From assembly GCF_014649335.1 (NCBI RefSeq), contig NZ_BMSV01000001.1:248001-312000 (forward strand): DNA of 64,000 nt, in the 5' to 3' direction. Position numbers and translations under genes: made by a program. Numbering within the stretch: the first letter of the stretch is position 1; each line of letters starts with the position of its first letter. The notes beneath the pieces were generated by a model. It searched no databases. It saw only the letters and a list, made by a program, of their open reading frames with translations, and had not been told where the DNA came from. This DNA is from Streptomyces roseolilacinus. Lineage in GTDB: Bacteria > Actinomycetota > Actinomycetes > Streptomycetales > Streptomycetaceae. Positions 42,618-52,314 of the stretch are shown here, in pieces.

Positions 42618-45374
42618 GTGATACGAGACCAAGAAGAGACAGAGAAGGCGAAGGAACAGGACGTGCGGCCTCCCGACGCGGCGAGCGCTCCTGGCGCCGA
42701 GCCGCGCCCGAACACCGCCCCCCGGGACGGCGGGCCGGACCGCGACGCGGGCGCCGGGCCCACGCCGCCCGACGCCCCCGGTGAGCAGCACAGCGACCTC
42801 TCCGGCGACGAGCCGCTGCTCGCCGCGCGCGTGCACCGCCCCTCCGACCTGCTGCGCCTGCTCGTCGGCCTCCTCGCGATCGTCGTCGTCATCGGCATCG
42901 CGGCCTTCGCCAGCGGTACCACCTCGGGGCTCGAACAGGACATCAGCAAGGGCACCGGCCAGGCCCCGGACGTGTTCGTCAAGGTGGCCGGGCTCGTCTC
43001 CAGCATCGCCGTGCTGCTCGTGCCCGTCGCGTTCGCGATCGAAAGGCTCATCAAACGGGACGGACTGCGCATCGCGGACGGCGTCCTGGCCGCCGTGCTC
43101 GCGCACGGCGTCACCCTCGCGACGGACCTGTGGGTGGCGCGGGCGGCGCCCACGGCGATCCAGGAGGCGCTCACCCAGCCGCAGAGCGGCGGCGGGCTCA
43201 CGGATCCGGTGCACGGCTACCTGGCGCCGGTCATCGCGTACATGTCGGCGGTCGGCATGGCCCGGCGGCCGCGCTGGCGGGTCGTGCTGTGGGTGGTGCT
43301 GCTGCTCGACGCGTTCACCATGCTGGTGGCGGGCTACACGACACCGCTGTCGATCATCCTGACGATCCTGATCGGCTGGACCGTCGCCTACGGCACCCTC
43401 TACGCGGTCGGCTCGCCGAACGTCCGCCCCACGGGCCAGACGCTCCTGGCGGGCCTGCGCCACGTCGGGTTCCGCCCGGTGTCCGCCATGCGCGCGGAGG
43501 GCCTGCCGGAGACCGCCGAGCAGGGCGACCGGGGCCGCCGCTACCTGGTCACCCTGGAGGAGGGCTCGCCCCTCGACGTCACGGTGGTCGACCGGGAGCA
43601 GCAGGCGCAGGGCTTCTTCTACCGGGTGTGGCGCCGCCTGACGCTGCGCGGCATCACCACGCGCCGCTCCATCCAGTCGCTGCGGCAGGCCCTGGAGCAG
43701 GAGGCGCTCCTCGCGTACGCGGCGATCGCCGCCGGGGCGAACGCGCCGAAACTGATCGCCACCTCCGAGCTCGGCCCGGACGCCGTGATGCTCGTGTACG
43801 AGCACCGGGGCGGCCGCTCCCTCGACTCGCTGGCCGACGAGGAGATCACCGACGAGGTGGTGTGCGGCTGCTGGGAGCAGGTCCGGGCGCTGCAGTCGCG
43901 GCGCATCGCGCACCGCAGGCTGACCGGCGACGCCCTGCTGGTGGATCGTTCCGGCAACGTGGTGATCACGGACCTGCGCGGCGGTGAGATCGCCGCGGGC
44001 GACCTGGTGCTGCGGATGGACATCGCGCAGCTGCTCACCACGCTCGGCCTGCGGGTCGGCGCGGAGCGGGTGGTCGCGGCGGCCGTGCAGGTCCTCGGCC
44101 CCGACAAGGTCGCGGGCTGCCTGCCGCTGCTCCAGCCGATCGCGCTGAGCCGGTCCAGCCGGGCGACGCTGCGCCGGCTGGCCCGCGAGCGCTCGCAGCG
44201 GGAGCGGGAGGCGGTGCTGGCGGCGTCGGAGGCCGCGAAGCAGGCCCGGCTGGAGGCGTCCAGCGAGGCCGGCGAGGCGGGCTCGAAGGCGGGGCGCAGG
44301 GTGGTCCGGGCGGAGAAGCAGGCCGAGAAGCGGGCCCTGGAGGACGCGCTGCACGAGGCGCGCGAGGAGGACCTGCTGGCGCAGATCCGCCGCCAGGTGC
44401 TGCGGATCAGGCCGCAGGCCCCGGTGGAGCCGGTGCGGCTGGAGCGGATCAGGCCGCGCACGCTGATCAGCCTCATCGCGGGCGCCATCGCCGCGTACTT
44501 CCTGCTGTCGCAGATCGCGAGCATCCCGCTGTCGACGATCAGCGAGGCGGACTGGGGCTGGGTCACGGTGGCCGTCGCGTGCTCGGCGCTCAGCTACGTG
44601 GCGGCGGCGATGAGCCTGCTCGGCTTCGTACCGGAGCGGGTGTCGTTCCTGCGGACCGTGGTGGCGCAGGTCGCCGGGTCCTTCGTCAAGATCGTCGCGC
44701 CCGCGGCGGTCGGCGGGGTGGCGCTCAACACGCGGTTCCTCCAGCGGTCCGGGGTGCGTCCCGGCCTGGCGGTGGCGAGCGTGGGCGCGTCGCAGCTGTT
44801 CGGGCTGGGCGCGCACATCCTGCTGCTGCTGGCATTCGGCTACCTGACCGGCACGGAGCGGTCGCAGGACGACTTCACCCCGTCCAGGACGGTCATCGCG
44901 GGGCTGCTGACGATCGCGGTGCTGCTGCTGGTGGTGACGGCGGTCCCGGCGCTGCGGAAGTTCGTGTCGACGCGGCTGCGGTCGCTGTTCGCGGGAGTGG
45001 TGCCGCGCATGCTGGACGTGCTCCAGCGGCCCGGCAAGCTGCTGACCGGCATCGGCGGCATGCTGCTGCTGACGGCGACGTTCGTGCTGTGCCTGGACGC
45101 CTCGATCCGGGCGTTCAACGGCGGCGAGCAGCCGCTGTCGTACGCGAGTCTCGCCGTGGTGTTCCTGGCGGGCAACGCGCTCGGTTCGGCGGCGCCCACA
45201 CCGGGCGGCGTCGGCGCGGTCGAGGGCGCCCTGCTGGCCGGCCTGGTGCTGGCCGGGGTGCCGAAGGAGGTCGCGGCGCCGGCGGTGCTGCTCTACCGGC
45301 TGCTGACGCTGTGGCTGCCGGTGCTGCCGGGGTGGGTGTCGTTCAACCACCTGACGCGCAAGGGCGCCCTGTAG
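42618..45374 (+). CDS. Large LPG-synthase-TM (UPF0104/flippase-like) membrane protein with kinase-like middle
   Basis: 918 residues. A disordered acidic N-terminus (1-70), about six membrane spans (75-265), a cytoplasmic region (about 275-615) that resembles an aminoglycoside/ABC1-type kinase fold (YAAIAAGANAPKLIATSELG, VMLVYEHRGGRSL, AHRRLTGDALLVD, VITDLRGG), then an LPG_synthase_TM domain with about eight spans (620-910; VGGVALNTRFLQRSGV, GNALGSAAPTPGGVGAVEGAL). The kinase-like part has RLTGDALL and TDLRGG in place of HGDLHPxN and DFG, so it is probably catalytically altered. The GTG at 42618 or 42663 may be the start. Confidence 0.8.
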   Translation: MIRDQEETEKAKEQDVRPPDAASAPGAEPRPNTAPRDGGPDRDAGAGPTPPDAPGEQHSDLSGDEPLLAARVHRPSDLLRLLVGLLAIVVVIGIAAFASGTTSGLEQDISKGTGQAPDVFVKVAGLVSSIAVLLVPVAFAIERLIKRDGLRIADGVLAAVLAHGVTLATDLWVARAAPTAIQEALTQPQSGGGLTDPVHGYLAPVIAYMSAVGMARRPRWRVVLWVVLLLDAFTMLVAGYTTPLSIILTILIGWTVAYGTLYAVGSPNVRPTGQTLLAGLRHVGFRPVSAMRAEGLPETAEQGDRGRRYLVTLEEGSPLDVTVVDREQQAQGFFYRVWRRLTLRGITTRRSIQSLRQALEQEALLAYAAIAAGANAPKLIATSELGPDAVMLVYEHRGGRSLDSLADEEITDEVVCGCWEQVRALQSRRIAHRRLTGDALLVDRSGNVVITDLRGGEIAAGDLVLRMDIAQLLTTLGLRVGAERVVAAAVQVLGPDKVAGCLPLLQPIALSRSSRATLRRLARERSQREREAVLAASEAAKQARLEASSEAGEAGSKAGRRVVRAEKQAEKRALEDALHEAREEDLLAQIRRQVLRIRPQAPVEPVRLERIRPRTLISLIAGAIAAYFLLSQIASIPLSTISEADWGWVTVAVACSALSYVAAAMSLLGFVPERVSFLRTVVAQVAGSFVKIVAPAAVGGVALNTRFLQRSGVRPGLAVASVGASQLFGLGAHILLLLAFGYLTGTERSQDDFTPSRTVIAGLLTIAVLLLVVTAVPALRKFVSTRLRSLFAGVVPRMLDVLQRPGKLLTGIGGMLLLTATFVLCLDASIRAFNGGEQPLSYASLAVVFLAGNALGSAAPTPGGVGAVEGALLAGLVLAGVPKEVAAPAVLLYRLLTLWLPVLPGWVSFNHLTRKGAL

Positions 45375-45405
45375 GGGACCGCGCCCGCGTGGTGGGTTCG
45401 CACGG

Positions 45406-45461
45406 AGGGGCCCGCGGATGCCAGGAGGATCGGCCGATCCTGCTTGCAGCTGCGGGCCCCT
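45406..45461. terminator. Inverted repeat with nested palindrome after the flippase-like gene
   Basis: 10-bp outer stem (45406-45415 with 45452-45461) enclosing the perfect 16-bp palindrome AGGATCGGCCGATCCT (45426-45441). It could terminate the upstream gene, but the inner palindrome ends 3 bases before a -35-like box and may be an operator. Confidence 0.5.
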
Positions 45462-45473
45462 CGCGCCTACATT
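45444..45473 (+). promoter_or_regulatory. Promoter of the HTH-TOBE regulator gene
   Basis: TTGCAG (45444-45449), an 18-base spacer, TACATT (45468-45473), then 7 bases to the ATG with no ribosome-binding site: a leaderless arrangement. Confidence 0.6.
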
Positions 45474-45480
45474 GCCGCAC

Positions 45481-45876
45481 ATGCGGTCCTACACCTCACA
45501 GCAGGCGGCGCGTCTCCTGGGCGTGAGCGCCGACACCGTACGCCGCTGGGCCGACGCCGGCCGGCTCCGCACGCGCCGGGACGAGGTGGGGCGGCGGCTG
45601 GTCGACGGCCCCGACCTGGCGGCGTTCGCCGTCGCGCTGGCCGCGCAGTCCGACGAGGGGGGCGAGGTGCCGTACACCAGCGCGCGCAACGCGTTCCCCG
45701 GCATCGTCACCGCCGTGAAGCTCGGTGACGTGGCCGCCCAGGTGGAGATCCAGGCCGGGCCCCACCGGCTCGTGTCGCTGCTGACCCGTGAGGCCGTGGA
45801 GGAGCTGGGCCTGGAGGTGGGCGTCGAGGCGGTGGCGCGGGTGAAGTCGACCAACGTCCACATCGACCGCGTCTGA
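45481..45876 (+). CDS. HTH-TOBE (Mop-like) molybdate-responsive DNA-binding protein
   Basis: 131 residues. An excisionase/MerR-type helix-turn-helix ([24 protein letters not shown], about 5-28) and a TOBE/Mop domain (about 63-131; [32 protein letters not shown]) that binds molybdate or tungstate in this family. It stands just before modA and modBC and is the obvious candidate for their regulator, analogous to ModE but of different architecture. That it binds the palindrome at 45426-45441 is inference. Confidence 0.88.
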   Translation: MRSYTSQQAARLLGVSADTVRRWADAGRLRTRRDEVGRRLVDGPDLAAFAVALAAQSDEGGEVPYTSARNAFPGIVTAVKLGDVAAQVEIQAGPHRLVSLLTREAVEELGLEVGVEAVARVKSTNVHIDRV

Positions 45877-45909
45877 CCGCCCGCCCCCGCGCCCCGCACG
45901 CCCCCCTCG

Positions 45910-45959
45910 CACCCCGTACGTCCCCCCTCCCCCCTCACGTCCCGACACCCCGTACGTCC
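45910..45959 (+). repeat. 14-bp direct repeat upstream of modA
   Basis: CACCCCGTACGTCC occurs at 45910-45923 and 45946-45959, 36 bases apart, in the C-rich 101-base gap before modA. It may be a regulatory site. Confidence 0.6.
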
Positions 45960-45977
45960 GACCGGCCGGAGGTCCCC

Positions 45978-46742
45978 GTGCGCCGTACCGTGCGCCACGC
46001 CGTCGCGTCCCTGCTGACCGCGGCCCTGCTGCTGCCGCTGACGGCCTGCGGGGGCCCCGGCGCCCCGGCGGACGGGCCGGGGCGGCTGACCGTGCTGGCC
46101 GCCGCGTCCCTCACCGACGTCCTCGAGGACGTCGGCGCCGCCTACGAGGAGGAGCATCCCGGCACCGACGTCGTGTTCTCCTTCGCCGGATCGCAGGAGC
46201 TGGCCTCCCAGGTGCGCCAGGGCGTGCCGGCCGACGTCCTCGTCACCGCCGACACCCCGACCATGGACCGCCTGGGCGAGGCGGTCGGCGAGCCCGTCGT
46301 CATCGCCCGCAACCGGCTCGCCATCGTCACCGCCGAGGGGAACCCGGAGCGGATCACCGGCCTGGAGGACCTGTCCCGGCCGGGGCTGAAGGTGGTGCTG
46401 GCCGCGCCCGAGGTGCCGGTCGGGCGCTACGGCCGGCAGATCCTCGACAGGGCCGGGGCGAAGGTGCGGCCCGTCTCCCAGGAGCCGAACGTCCGCGCCG
46501 TCCTCGCCAAGGTCCGGCTGGGCGAGGCGGACGCCGGACTGGTGTACGCCACCGACGCGGCCGCCGCCCGCGGCGAGGTGGACGCGGTCGCCGTACCGGA
46601 CGCGCGGAACGCCGTGGTCTCCTACCCGGCCGCGGTCCTCACCTCCGCACACGACCCCGGGGCGGCGCGCCGCTTCGTGGCGTGGCTGGGGTCGCCGCGC
46701 GCGCGTGCGCTGCTGGCGGCGGCCGGGTTCGGGACGCCGTGA
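45978..46742 (+). CDS. modA: Molybdate ABC transporter substrate-binding lipoprotein ModA
   Basis: 254 residues. Signal peptide with lipobox LPLTAC (Cys about 17-18), so it is anchored on the outside of the membrane. Family blocks are [57 protein letters not shown] and YPAAVLTSA. It captures molybdate (or tungstate). GTG start with a GGAGG ribosome-binding site. modBC starts within its stop codon. Confidence 0.93.
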   Translation: MRRTVRHAVASLLTAALLLPLTACGGPGAPADGPGRLTVLAAASLTDVLEDVGAAYEEEHPGTDVVFSFAGSQELASQVRQGVPADVLVTADTPTMDRLGEAVGEPVVIARNRLAIVTAEGNPERITGLEDLSRPGLKVVLAAPEVPVGRYGRQILDRAGAKVRPVSQEPNVRAVLAKVRLGEADAGLVYATDAAAARGEVDAVAVPDARNAVVSYPAAVLTSAHDPGAARRFVAWLGSPRARALLAAAGFGTP

Positions 46743-48691
46743 TCCCCGCCCGGCGGGTCCCCGTCCCGCTCGCCGTGCCCGCGCTGGTCGCGGTGGTCTT
46801 CCTGCTGCTGCCGCTCGCCGGGGTGCTGGCGCACGCCCCGTGGGGCACGCTCGGGGACCGGCTGACCGCGCCCGCCGTGCGGGAGGCGCTCGGGCTGTCG
46901 CTGGTGGTGTCCGGGTGGGCGCTCGCCCTGTCGCTGCTGCTCGGCGTGCCGTTGGCGTGGGTGCTGGCCCGGGTCGACTTCCCCGGCAAGGCGCTGGTGC
47001 GGGTGCTGGTGATGCTGCCGATGGTGCTGCCGCCCACGGTGGCGGGTGTGGCCCTGCTCCAGGGGTTCGGGCGGCGCGGGATGCTGGGCGGGGTCCTCGC
47101 GGACCGGTTCGGGGTGTCGCTGCCGTTCTCGACGGCGGGCGCGGTGGTGGCGGCGGCGTTCGTGTCGATGCCGTTCCTGGTGATCAGTCTGGAGGGCGCG
47201 CTGGCGGGGCTGCACCCGCGCTACGAGGAGACGGCGGCGTCGCTGGGCGCCGCGCCGCTGCGGGCGTTCCGCACGGTGACCGTGCCGATGGTCGGGCCGG
47301 GCCTGGTGGCGGGGGCGGCGCTGTGCTGGGCGCGGGCGCTCGGCGAGTTCGGCGCGACGATCACCTTCGCGGGGAACCTGCCGGGTACGACGCAGACGCT
47401 GCCGCTCCAGGTGTACCTGCTGCTCCAGAACGACCCGGACGGCGCCGTCGCCGTCTCCCTGCTGCTCCTCGTCACGGCCGCGGCGGTCCTGGTCGCCCTG
47501 CGCGGGCGCTGGCTGGGGCACGCGGCGGTACGGGAGGCGCCGCGCCCGGCGGGCCCCGAGCGGGAGGAGCGGACCGGCGGGTACGTCCCGCCCGCCGACG
47601 CCCCGGCCGCGGGGCCCGCCGACGGGTACGCCGCGGGGGCGGCGTACCCGCTGGTGGCCGAGGTGGACGGGGCCACCGCCCTCCGCCTGGACGTGCCCGC
47701 CGGGACGACGGTCGCCGTCGTCGGGCCGAACGGGGCCGGCAAGAGCACGCTGCTGCGCGCCCTGCTGGGTCTCACCCCGCGGGCGACGGCCACGACCCTG
47801 CGGCTCGGCGGGCGGGAGCTGGCCGGGCTGCCGCCGCACCGGCGCGGCATCGCGTGGGTGCCGCAGGACGGCGCGCTGTTCCCGCACCTGTCGGCGCTGG
47901 CCAACACCGCGTACGGGCTGCGCGCCCAGGGCGTGCCGCGGGCCCGGGCGCGGGCACAGGCCCGGGAGCGGCTGGACCGGCTCGGGGTGGGCCACCTGGC
48001 GCACCGCAGGCCGGGCGAGCTGTCCGGCGGGCAGGCCCAGCGGGTGGCGCTCGCCCGGGCCCTGACCGCGCGGCCCCGGCTCCTGCTCCTCGACGAGCCG
48101 CTGGCCGCCCTGGACCAGACGACCCGCGCGCGGGTGCGGCACGCGCTGCGCCGGCACCTGGCCGGGTTCCCCGGCGTGTGCCTGATCGTCACGCACGACC
48201 CGGTGGAGGCCGTCTCGCTGGCCGATCGCGTCCTCGTCCTGGAGGAGGGGCGCCTGGTGCAGTACGCGGAGCCCGCCGAGGTGGCCCGGCACCCGCGCTC
48301 CCCGTGGGTGGCACGCATGCTGGGCCGCAACGCCTGGCCGGGCACGGTGCGCGGCGGCGGCCTGGACACGGCGGACGGTGCCCGGCTGGTCACGGCCGCC
48401 GACCCGGCGCCCGCCGACGGCACGGCCGCCCTCGCGGTGGCGGCGCCCGAGGCGGTGTCCCTGCACGCCGCCCGCCCCTCGGGCAGCCCCCGCAACGTGT
48501 GGCGGGGCACCGTGCGGGAGCTGGCCGCGCACGGCGCGCGGCTGCGGGTCCTGGTGTCGGGCGTGCCGGGCGCGCCGTCCGAGGTGGTCGCGGAGGTGAC
48601 CCCGGCGGCAGCGGCGGAGCTGGGCCTCGCGGAGGGCTCCGGCGTGTGGGTGAGCGTGAAGGCGACCGAGATCACCGTCGTACCGCTGTAG
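46739..48691 (+). CDS. modBC: ModB-ModC fusion: molybdate permease plus ATPase
   Basis: 650 residues. Residues 1-260 form the permease with about five or six spans and the [20 protein letters not shown] coupling loop. Residues about 300-505 are the ABC ATPase: Walker [10 protein letters not shown], signature ELSGGQAQR, Walker [13 protein letters not shown], and the switch His in VTHDP. A C-terminal TOBE domain (about 585-650) completes it. In most bacteria modB and modC are separate. GTG start overlaps the modA stop (GTGA). It ends at a perfect 18-bp hairpin. Confidence 0.93.
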   Translation: MIPARRVPVPLAVPALVAVVFLLLPLAGVLAHAPWGTLGDRLTAPAVREALGLSLVVSGWALALSLLLGVPLAWVLARVDFPGKALVRVLVMLPMVLPPTVAGVALLQGFGRRGMLGGVLADRFGVSLPFSTAGAVVAAAFVSMPFLVISLEGALAGLHPRYEETAASLGAAPLRAFRTVTVPMVGPGLVAGAALCWARALGEFGATITFAGNLPGTTQTLPLQVYLLLQNDPDGAVAVSLLLLVTAAAVLVALRGRWLGHAAVREAPRPAGPEREERTGGYVPPADAPAAGPADGYAAGAAYPLVAEVDGATALRLDVPAGTTVAVVGPNGAGKSTLLRALLGLTPRATATTLRLGGRELAGLPPHRRGIAWVPQDGALFPHLSALANTAYGLRAQGVPRARARAQARERLDRLGVGHLAHRRPGELSGGQAQRVALARALTARPRLLLLDEPLAALDQTTRARVRHALRRHLAGFPGVCLIVTHDPVEAVSLADRVLVLEEGRLVQYAEPAEVARHPRSPWVARMLGRNAWPGTVRGGGLDTADGARLVTAADPAPADGTAALAVAAPEAVSLHAARPSGSPRNVWRGTVRELAAHGARLRVLVSGVPGAPSEVVAEVTPAAAAELGLAEGSGVWVSVKATEITVVPL

Positions 48692-48696
48692 GCGCG

Positions 48697-48750
48697 GCGC
48701 CCGCGCCCGCGCCGGCCACCCGCATGGGTGCGCGGCGCGGGCGCGGGCGC
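48697..48750 (+). terminator. Terminator of the mod operon
   Basis: Perfect 18-bp stem (48697-48714 with 48733-48750) with a small inner hairpin, beginning 6 bases after the modBC stop. Confidence 0.7.
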
Positions 48751-48773
48751 GGGGGCGCGCTGACGATGGACGC

Positions 48774-50381
48774 ATGCCGATCACTCGCCCCGCCCGGCGG
48801 ACGACCGCCCCGCGGAGGACCGCCCGCCGGTGTGCCGCCGCCCTCGCCGTCGTCGCCCTGCTCGCCGGCGTCGCGGGGTGCGGCGGCGACGGGGACCGGG
48901 ACGGGGGCGGCGGGACCGGCCGGGACGCGATGAGGGACCTGGCCGCGCAGAAGCCGGCGTGGAAGCCGTGCACGCCCTCCTCCGGGGCGAAGGGCGGCGC
49001 GTCGCCGCCGAGCCCGCTCCCCGACGGCACCCGGTGGGAGTGCGCGTTCATGGACGTCCCGCTCGACTACGCCGACCCCGGCGGCGACACGGTCGAGCTG
49101 GCCCTGATCCGCGCCAGGGCCCGCGACCGGGCGAAGCGGATCGGCTCCCTGGTCTTCAACTTCGGCGGCCCGGGCGGCTCCGGGATCACCGCCCTGCCGT
49201 CCCTCGGAGGCGAGTACGAGGCCCTGCGCGGCCGCTACGACCTGGTGAGCTTCGACCCGCGCGGCGTGGGGCTGAGCGACGGCGTGGAGTGCCTGGACCG
49301 CCGTGAGCTGGACGCGTTCTTCGCGCAGGACGCCACGCCCGACACCGCCGCCGAGGAGAAGGCCCTCCACGGCGGGCTGGGGAAGTACGCGGCGGCGTGC
49401 GAGGAGAACTCGGGCAGGATGCTGCCGCACGTCGGCACGGAGAACGCGGCCCGCGACATGGACCTGCTGCGGCAGGTCCTCGGCGACGCCAAGCTGTACT
49501 ACTTCGGCATCTCGTACGGCACGGAGCTCGGCGGGGTGTACGCGCACCTGTTCCCCCGCCGGGTGGGCCGGGCCGTCCTCGACGCGGTCGTCGACCCGGG
49601 CGGGACCGTCGAGCAGGGGGCGCTCGGCCAGGCCGCGGGGTTCCAGCTGGCGCTCGGGAACTTCGCCGCCGACTGCGTGCGGCGGGGCGACCGGTGCGCG
49701 CTGCCCGGCAGCACCCCGCAGGAGATCGAGCGGTTCGTCACCGACCTGCTGGCGCGGCTCGACAAGCGCCCCGTCCAGGGCATCGGCGACCGCGAGCTGA
49801 CCCAGACGCACGCCCTCGGCGGCATCCTCCAGGCGCTGTACTCCAAGAAGTACTGGCAGTACCTGGAGCAGGGCCTCGACGAGGCGGACGGCGGCGACGG
49901 CGCGCTGCTGCTGGCGCTGTCCGACCTGATGAACGGCCGGGACGAGAACGGCGACTACAACAACCTGCGGGCGGCGAACGCGGCGATCAACTGCGTCGAC
50001 GACCGGCGGCGGTTCACGGTGGAGCAGATCAGGGCGAAGCTCCCCGAGTTCCGCAGGGTCTCGCCCGTGTTCGGCGACGCCCTGGCCTGGGAGATGCTGG
50101 GGTGCGGCCAGTGGCCCGTCGCGGGCCGGTCGGACCACCCGGAGGTGAGCGCCCCCGGCGCGCCGCCGATCCTGGTGGTCGGGACGACGGGCGACCCGGC
50201 CACGCCCTTCGCCGGCGCCGCGGCCATGGCGTCGGCGCTGGGCAAGGGTGTCGGCGTCGAGGTGACGTACCGGGGCGAGGGACACGGCGCGTACAACGGC
50301 GGTGACGCCTGCGTGCGGCGCGTGGTGAACGCCTACCTCCTCGACGGCAGGGTCCCGGCGTCGGGGACCGTCTGCCCGTGA
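48774..50381 (+). CDS. Secreted S33 family peptidase lipoprotein (TAP-like), paralogue 1
   Basis: 535 residues. Signal peptide ending in lipobox LAGVAGC (about 31-37), then a Gly/Asp linker. The alpha/beta-hydrolase core has oxyanion FNFGGPGGSG, nucleophile FGISYGTELGG (Ser about 245) and a C-terminal TAP-like part with VVGTTGDPATPFAGA (Asp) and GEGHGAYNGG (His). It resembles the Slp/tripeptidyl aminopeptidase group, releasing short peptides at the N-terminus. The next gene is a paralogue. Confidence 0.9.
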   Translation: MPITRPARRTTAPRRTARRCAAALAVVALLAGVAGCGGDGDRDGGGGTGRDAMRDLAAQKPAWKPCTPSSGAKGGASPPSPLPDGTRWECAFMDVPLDYADPGGDTVELALIRARARDRAKRIGSLVFNFGGPGGSGITALPSLGGEYEALRGRYDLVSFDPRGVGLSDGVECLDRRELDAFFAQDATPDTAAEEKALHGGLGKYAAACEENSGRMLPHVGTENAARDMDLLRQVLGDAKLYYFGISYGTELGGVYAHLFPRRVGRAVLDAVVDPGGTVEQGALGQAAGFQLALGNFAADCVRRGDRCALPGSTPQEIERFVTDLLARLDKRPVQGIGDRELTQTHALGGILQALYSKKYWQYLEQGLDEADGGDGALLLALSDLMNGRDENGDYNNLRAANAAINCVDDRRRFTVEQIRAKLPEFRRVSPVFGDALAWEMLGCGQWPVAGRSDHPEVSAPGAPPILVVGTTGDPATPFAGAAAMASALGKGVGVEVTYRGEGHGAYNGGDACVRRVVNAYLLDGRVPASGTVCP

Positions 50382-50479
50382 GGTTGTCCACAGGGGCACG
50401 GGGACCGGGGGCGGCGGCGCCTACCATGACGATTCAGCGGCGGGATGCCCGGTACGTCCGGGGGAGTTCTGGGGAGTGC

Positions 50480-52045
50480 ATGTCCAAGCGTATGCGGGTA
50501 CGGGCCGTGGCGGTGGCGATCACGGCGACCCTGGTGGCCGGGGCGGCCGCGGGGTGCCAGGACGGCGGCGCGGACGGCGCGGACGGCGGGCCGTCGGCGT
50601 CGTCCGCCCCGGGCCGGCCGGGGAGCACGGCGGGCATGCCGGGGCTGCCGGCCGCGCTGACCGGCCAGAAGCCGCGGTGGGAGCCGTGCGAGGCGCCCGA
50701 GGGCGGTGAGAAGCCGGGGTCGGCGTGGCGGTGCGCGACGGTGAAGGTGCCGCTGGACTACCGCAAGCCGGACGGCGAGACGCTGCCGGTGGCGCTGATC
50801 CGCAAGGAGGCCCGCGACAAGAAGGGCCGGATCGGCTCCCTGCTGTTCAACTTCGGCGGCCCCGGCGCGTCGGGCGTGGAGATGCTGCCGGGCTTCGCAC
50901 CGGACTACGACGGGCTGAACACCCGCTACGACCTGGTCGGTTTCGACCCGCGCGGGGTGGGCGGCAGCTCGGCGGTCGTGTGCCGCTCGGACGAGGAGCA
51001 GGCGAACGCCGAGGCGCGGATCGACCTGACGCCGGACACACCGGCCGAGGAGGCCGCCTACCTGAAGGACGGCTCCGACTTCGGGGCCGGCTGCGCCCGC
51101 CGCTCCGGCGGACTGATCGCCCACGTCACCACCGCCAACACCGCCCGCGACATGGACGTGATCCGCCACGTCCTGGGCGACGCGAAGCTGAACTACTTCG
51201 GCATCTCGTACGGCACGCAGCTGGGCGCGGCGTACGCCCACCTGTTCCCGAAGCACACGGGCCGGACGGTGCTGGACGCGGTGGTCGACCCGACCGCCGA
51301 CAGCAAGGGCCACGCCCGGCACCAGACGACGGGCTTCCAGCGGGCGCTGAACAACTACTTCGCGTCCACGGGCGAGGGCGCCGAGGCGGGCACGGCCCGG
51401 GTGACCCGGCTGCTGGCGCGACTCGACGAGCAACCGCTGGGGACGAGTGGCACCCGGAAGCTGACGGAGGGCCTGGCCCTCACCGGCATCGTGCTCCCGC
51501 TGTACTCGGAGAGCAGCTGGCCGCTGCTGACGGAGGCGCTGCGGGAGGCGGAGGACGGCCGGGGCGACGCGCTGCTGCGGCTCGCCGACATGTACAACGA
51601 CCGCGACCCGAGCGGCCGTTACGGCACGGACAGCCACGCGCAGCGGGCGATCTCCTGCGCCGACACCGACCAGCGGCCCACGGCCGCCGAGGCGAAGGCG
51701 CTGCTGCCCGAGTTCCGGCGCATCTCCCCCGTGTTCGGGGGCTTCCTCGCGTGGGACACGGCGGGCTGGTGCGCGAACTGGCCGGTGAAGGGCGAGTCGG
51801 CGACCCAGGACGTGTCCGCGCCGGGCGCGGGGCCGATCCTGGTCGTGGGCACGACGGGCGACCCGGCGACACCGTACGAGGGCGCGCGGAGGATGGCGGA
51901 CGGCCTGGGCAAGGGCGTCGGCGTGCTGATCACCAACAAGGGCGAGGGGCACGGCGCGTACGGCTCCTCGCAGTGCGTGACGCGGACGGTCGACGACTAC
52001 CTGCTGCGGGACGAGGTCCCGGCGGACGGCACGACCTGCTCCTAG
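50480..52045 (+). CDS. Secreted S33 family peptidase lipoprotein (TAP-like), paralogue 2
   Basis: 521 residues with lipobox VAGAAAGC (about 20-27). The same blocks as paralogue 1 recur in order: LLFNFGGPGASGVEM, FGISYGTQLGAAYAHLFP (nucleophile Ser), VVGTTGDPATPYEGA and GEGHGAYGSS. The mature N-terminus is an Asp/Gly/Ser-rich spacer. ATG 50480 is preceded by GGGGAG; the open frame upstream of it has no ribosome-binding site. A separate 98-base gap precedes it, so it may have its own promoter. Both lie on the cell surface. Confidence 0.9.
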   Translation: MSKRMRVRAVAVAITATLVAGAAAGCQDGGADGADGGPSASSAPGRPGSTAGMPGLPAALTGQKPRWEPCEAPEGGEKPGSAWRCATVKVPLDYRKPDGETLPVALIRKEARDKKGRIGSLLFNFGGPGASGVEMLPGFAPDYDGLNTRYDLVGFDPRGVGGSSAVVCRSDEEQANAEARIDLTPDTPAEEAAYLKDGSDFGAGCARRSGGLIAHVTTANTARDMDVIRHVLGDAKLNYFGISYGTQLGAAYAHLFPKHTGRTVLDAVVDPTADSKGHARHQTTGFQRALNNYFASTGEGAEAGTARVTRLLARLDEQPLGTSGTRKLTEGLALTGIVLPLYSESSWPLLTEALREAEDGRGDALLRLADMYNDRDPSGRYGTDSHAQRAISCADTDQRPTAAEAKALLPEFRRISPVFGGFLAWDTAGWCANWPVKGESATQDVSAPGAGPILVVGTTGDPATPYEGARRMADGLGKGVGVLITNKGEGHGAYGSSQCVTRTVDDYLLRDEVPADGTTCS

Positions 52046-52061
52046 CCGCCCGGAACCGGAC

Positions 52062-52087
52062 GGGGGCCGGCCGGCGGTCCGGCCCCC
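52062..52087 (+). terminator. Terminator after the peptidase pair
   Basis: 9-bp stem (52062-52070 with 52079-52087) 16 bases after the stop. The remaining 52088-52301 contains only GC-rich sequence with no gene seen. Confidence 0.55.
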
Positions 52088-52301
52088 CCGATCCGGCCAC
52101 CGGTCCGGCCTGCGCCCCTGCCCGCGGAGGCCGGCCACCGGCGGCGAGGGTGCCCCGCGACCGCGTCCAGGCCCCCGCCAGGCGGCGAACCCCCAGGTGA
52201 CCGGTACGGCGCCCCGGCCCCTCCCCGCCCGTGGGCCCCACCGTCCGGCCCTGTGGCGAATCCGACGTGGACGACCGCAGCGAACAAGCCGCCCACGGGC
52301 G

Positions 52302-52307
52302 CATACT
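52302..52307 (+). promoter_or_regulatory. Candidate -10 box of the CarD-like small gene
   Basis: CATACT is 7 bases before ATG 52315. The intervening GGGGGCA could also be read as a ribosome-binding site. Confidence 0.35.
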
Positions 52308-52314
52308 GGGGGCA

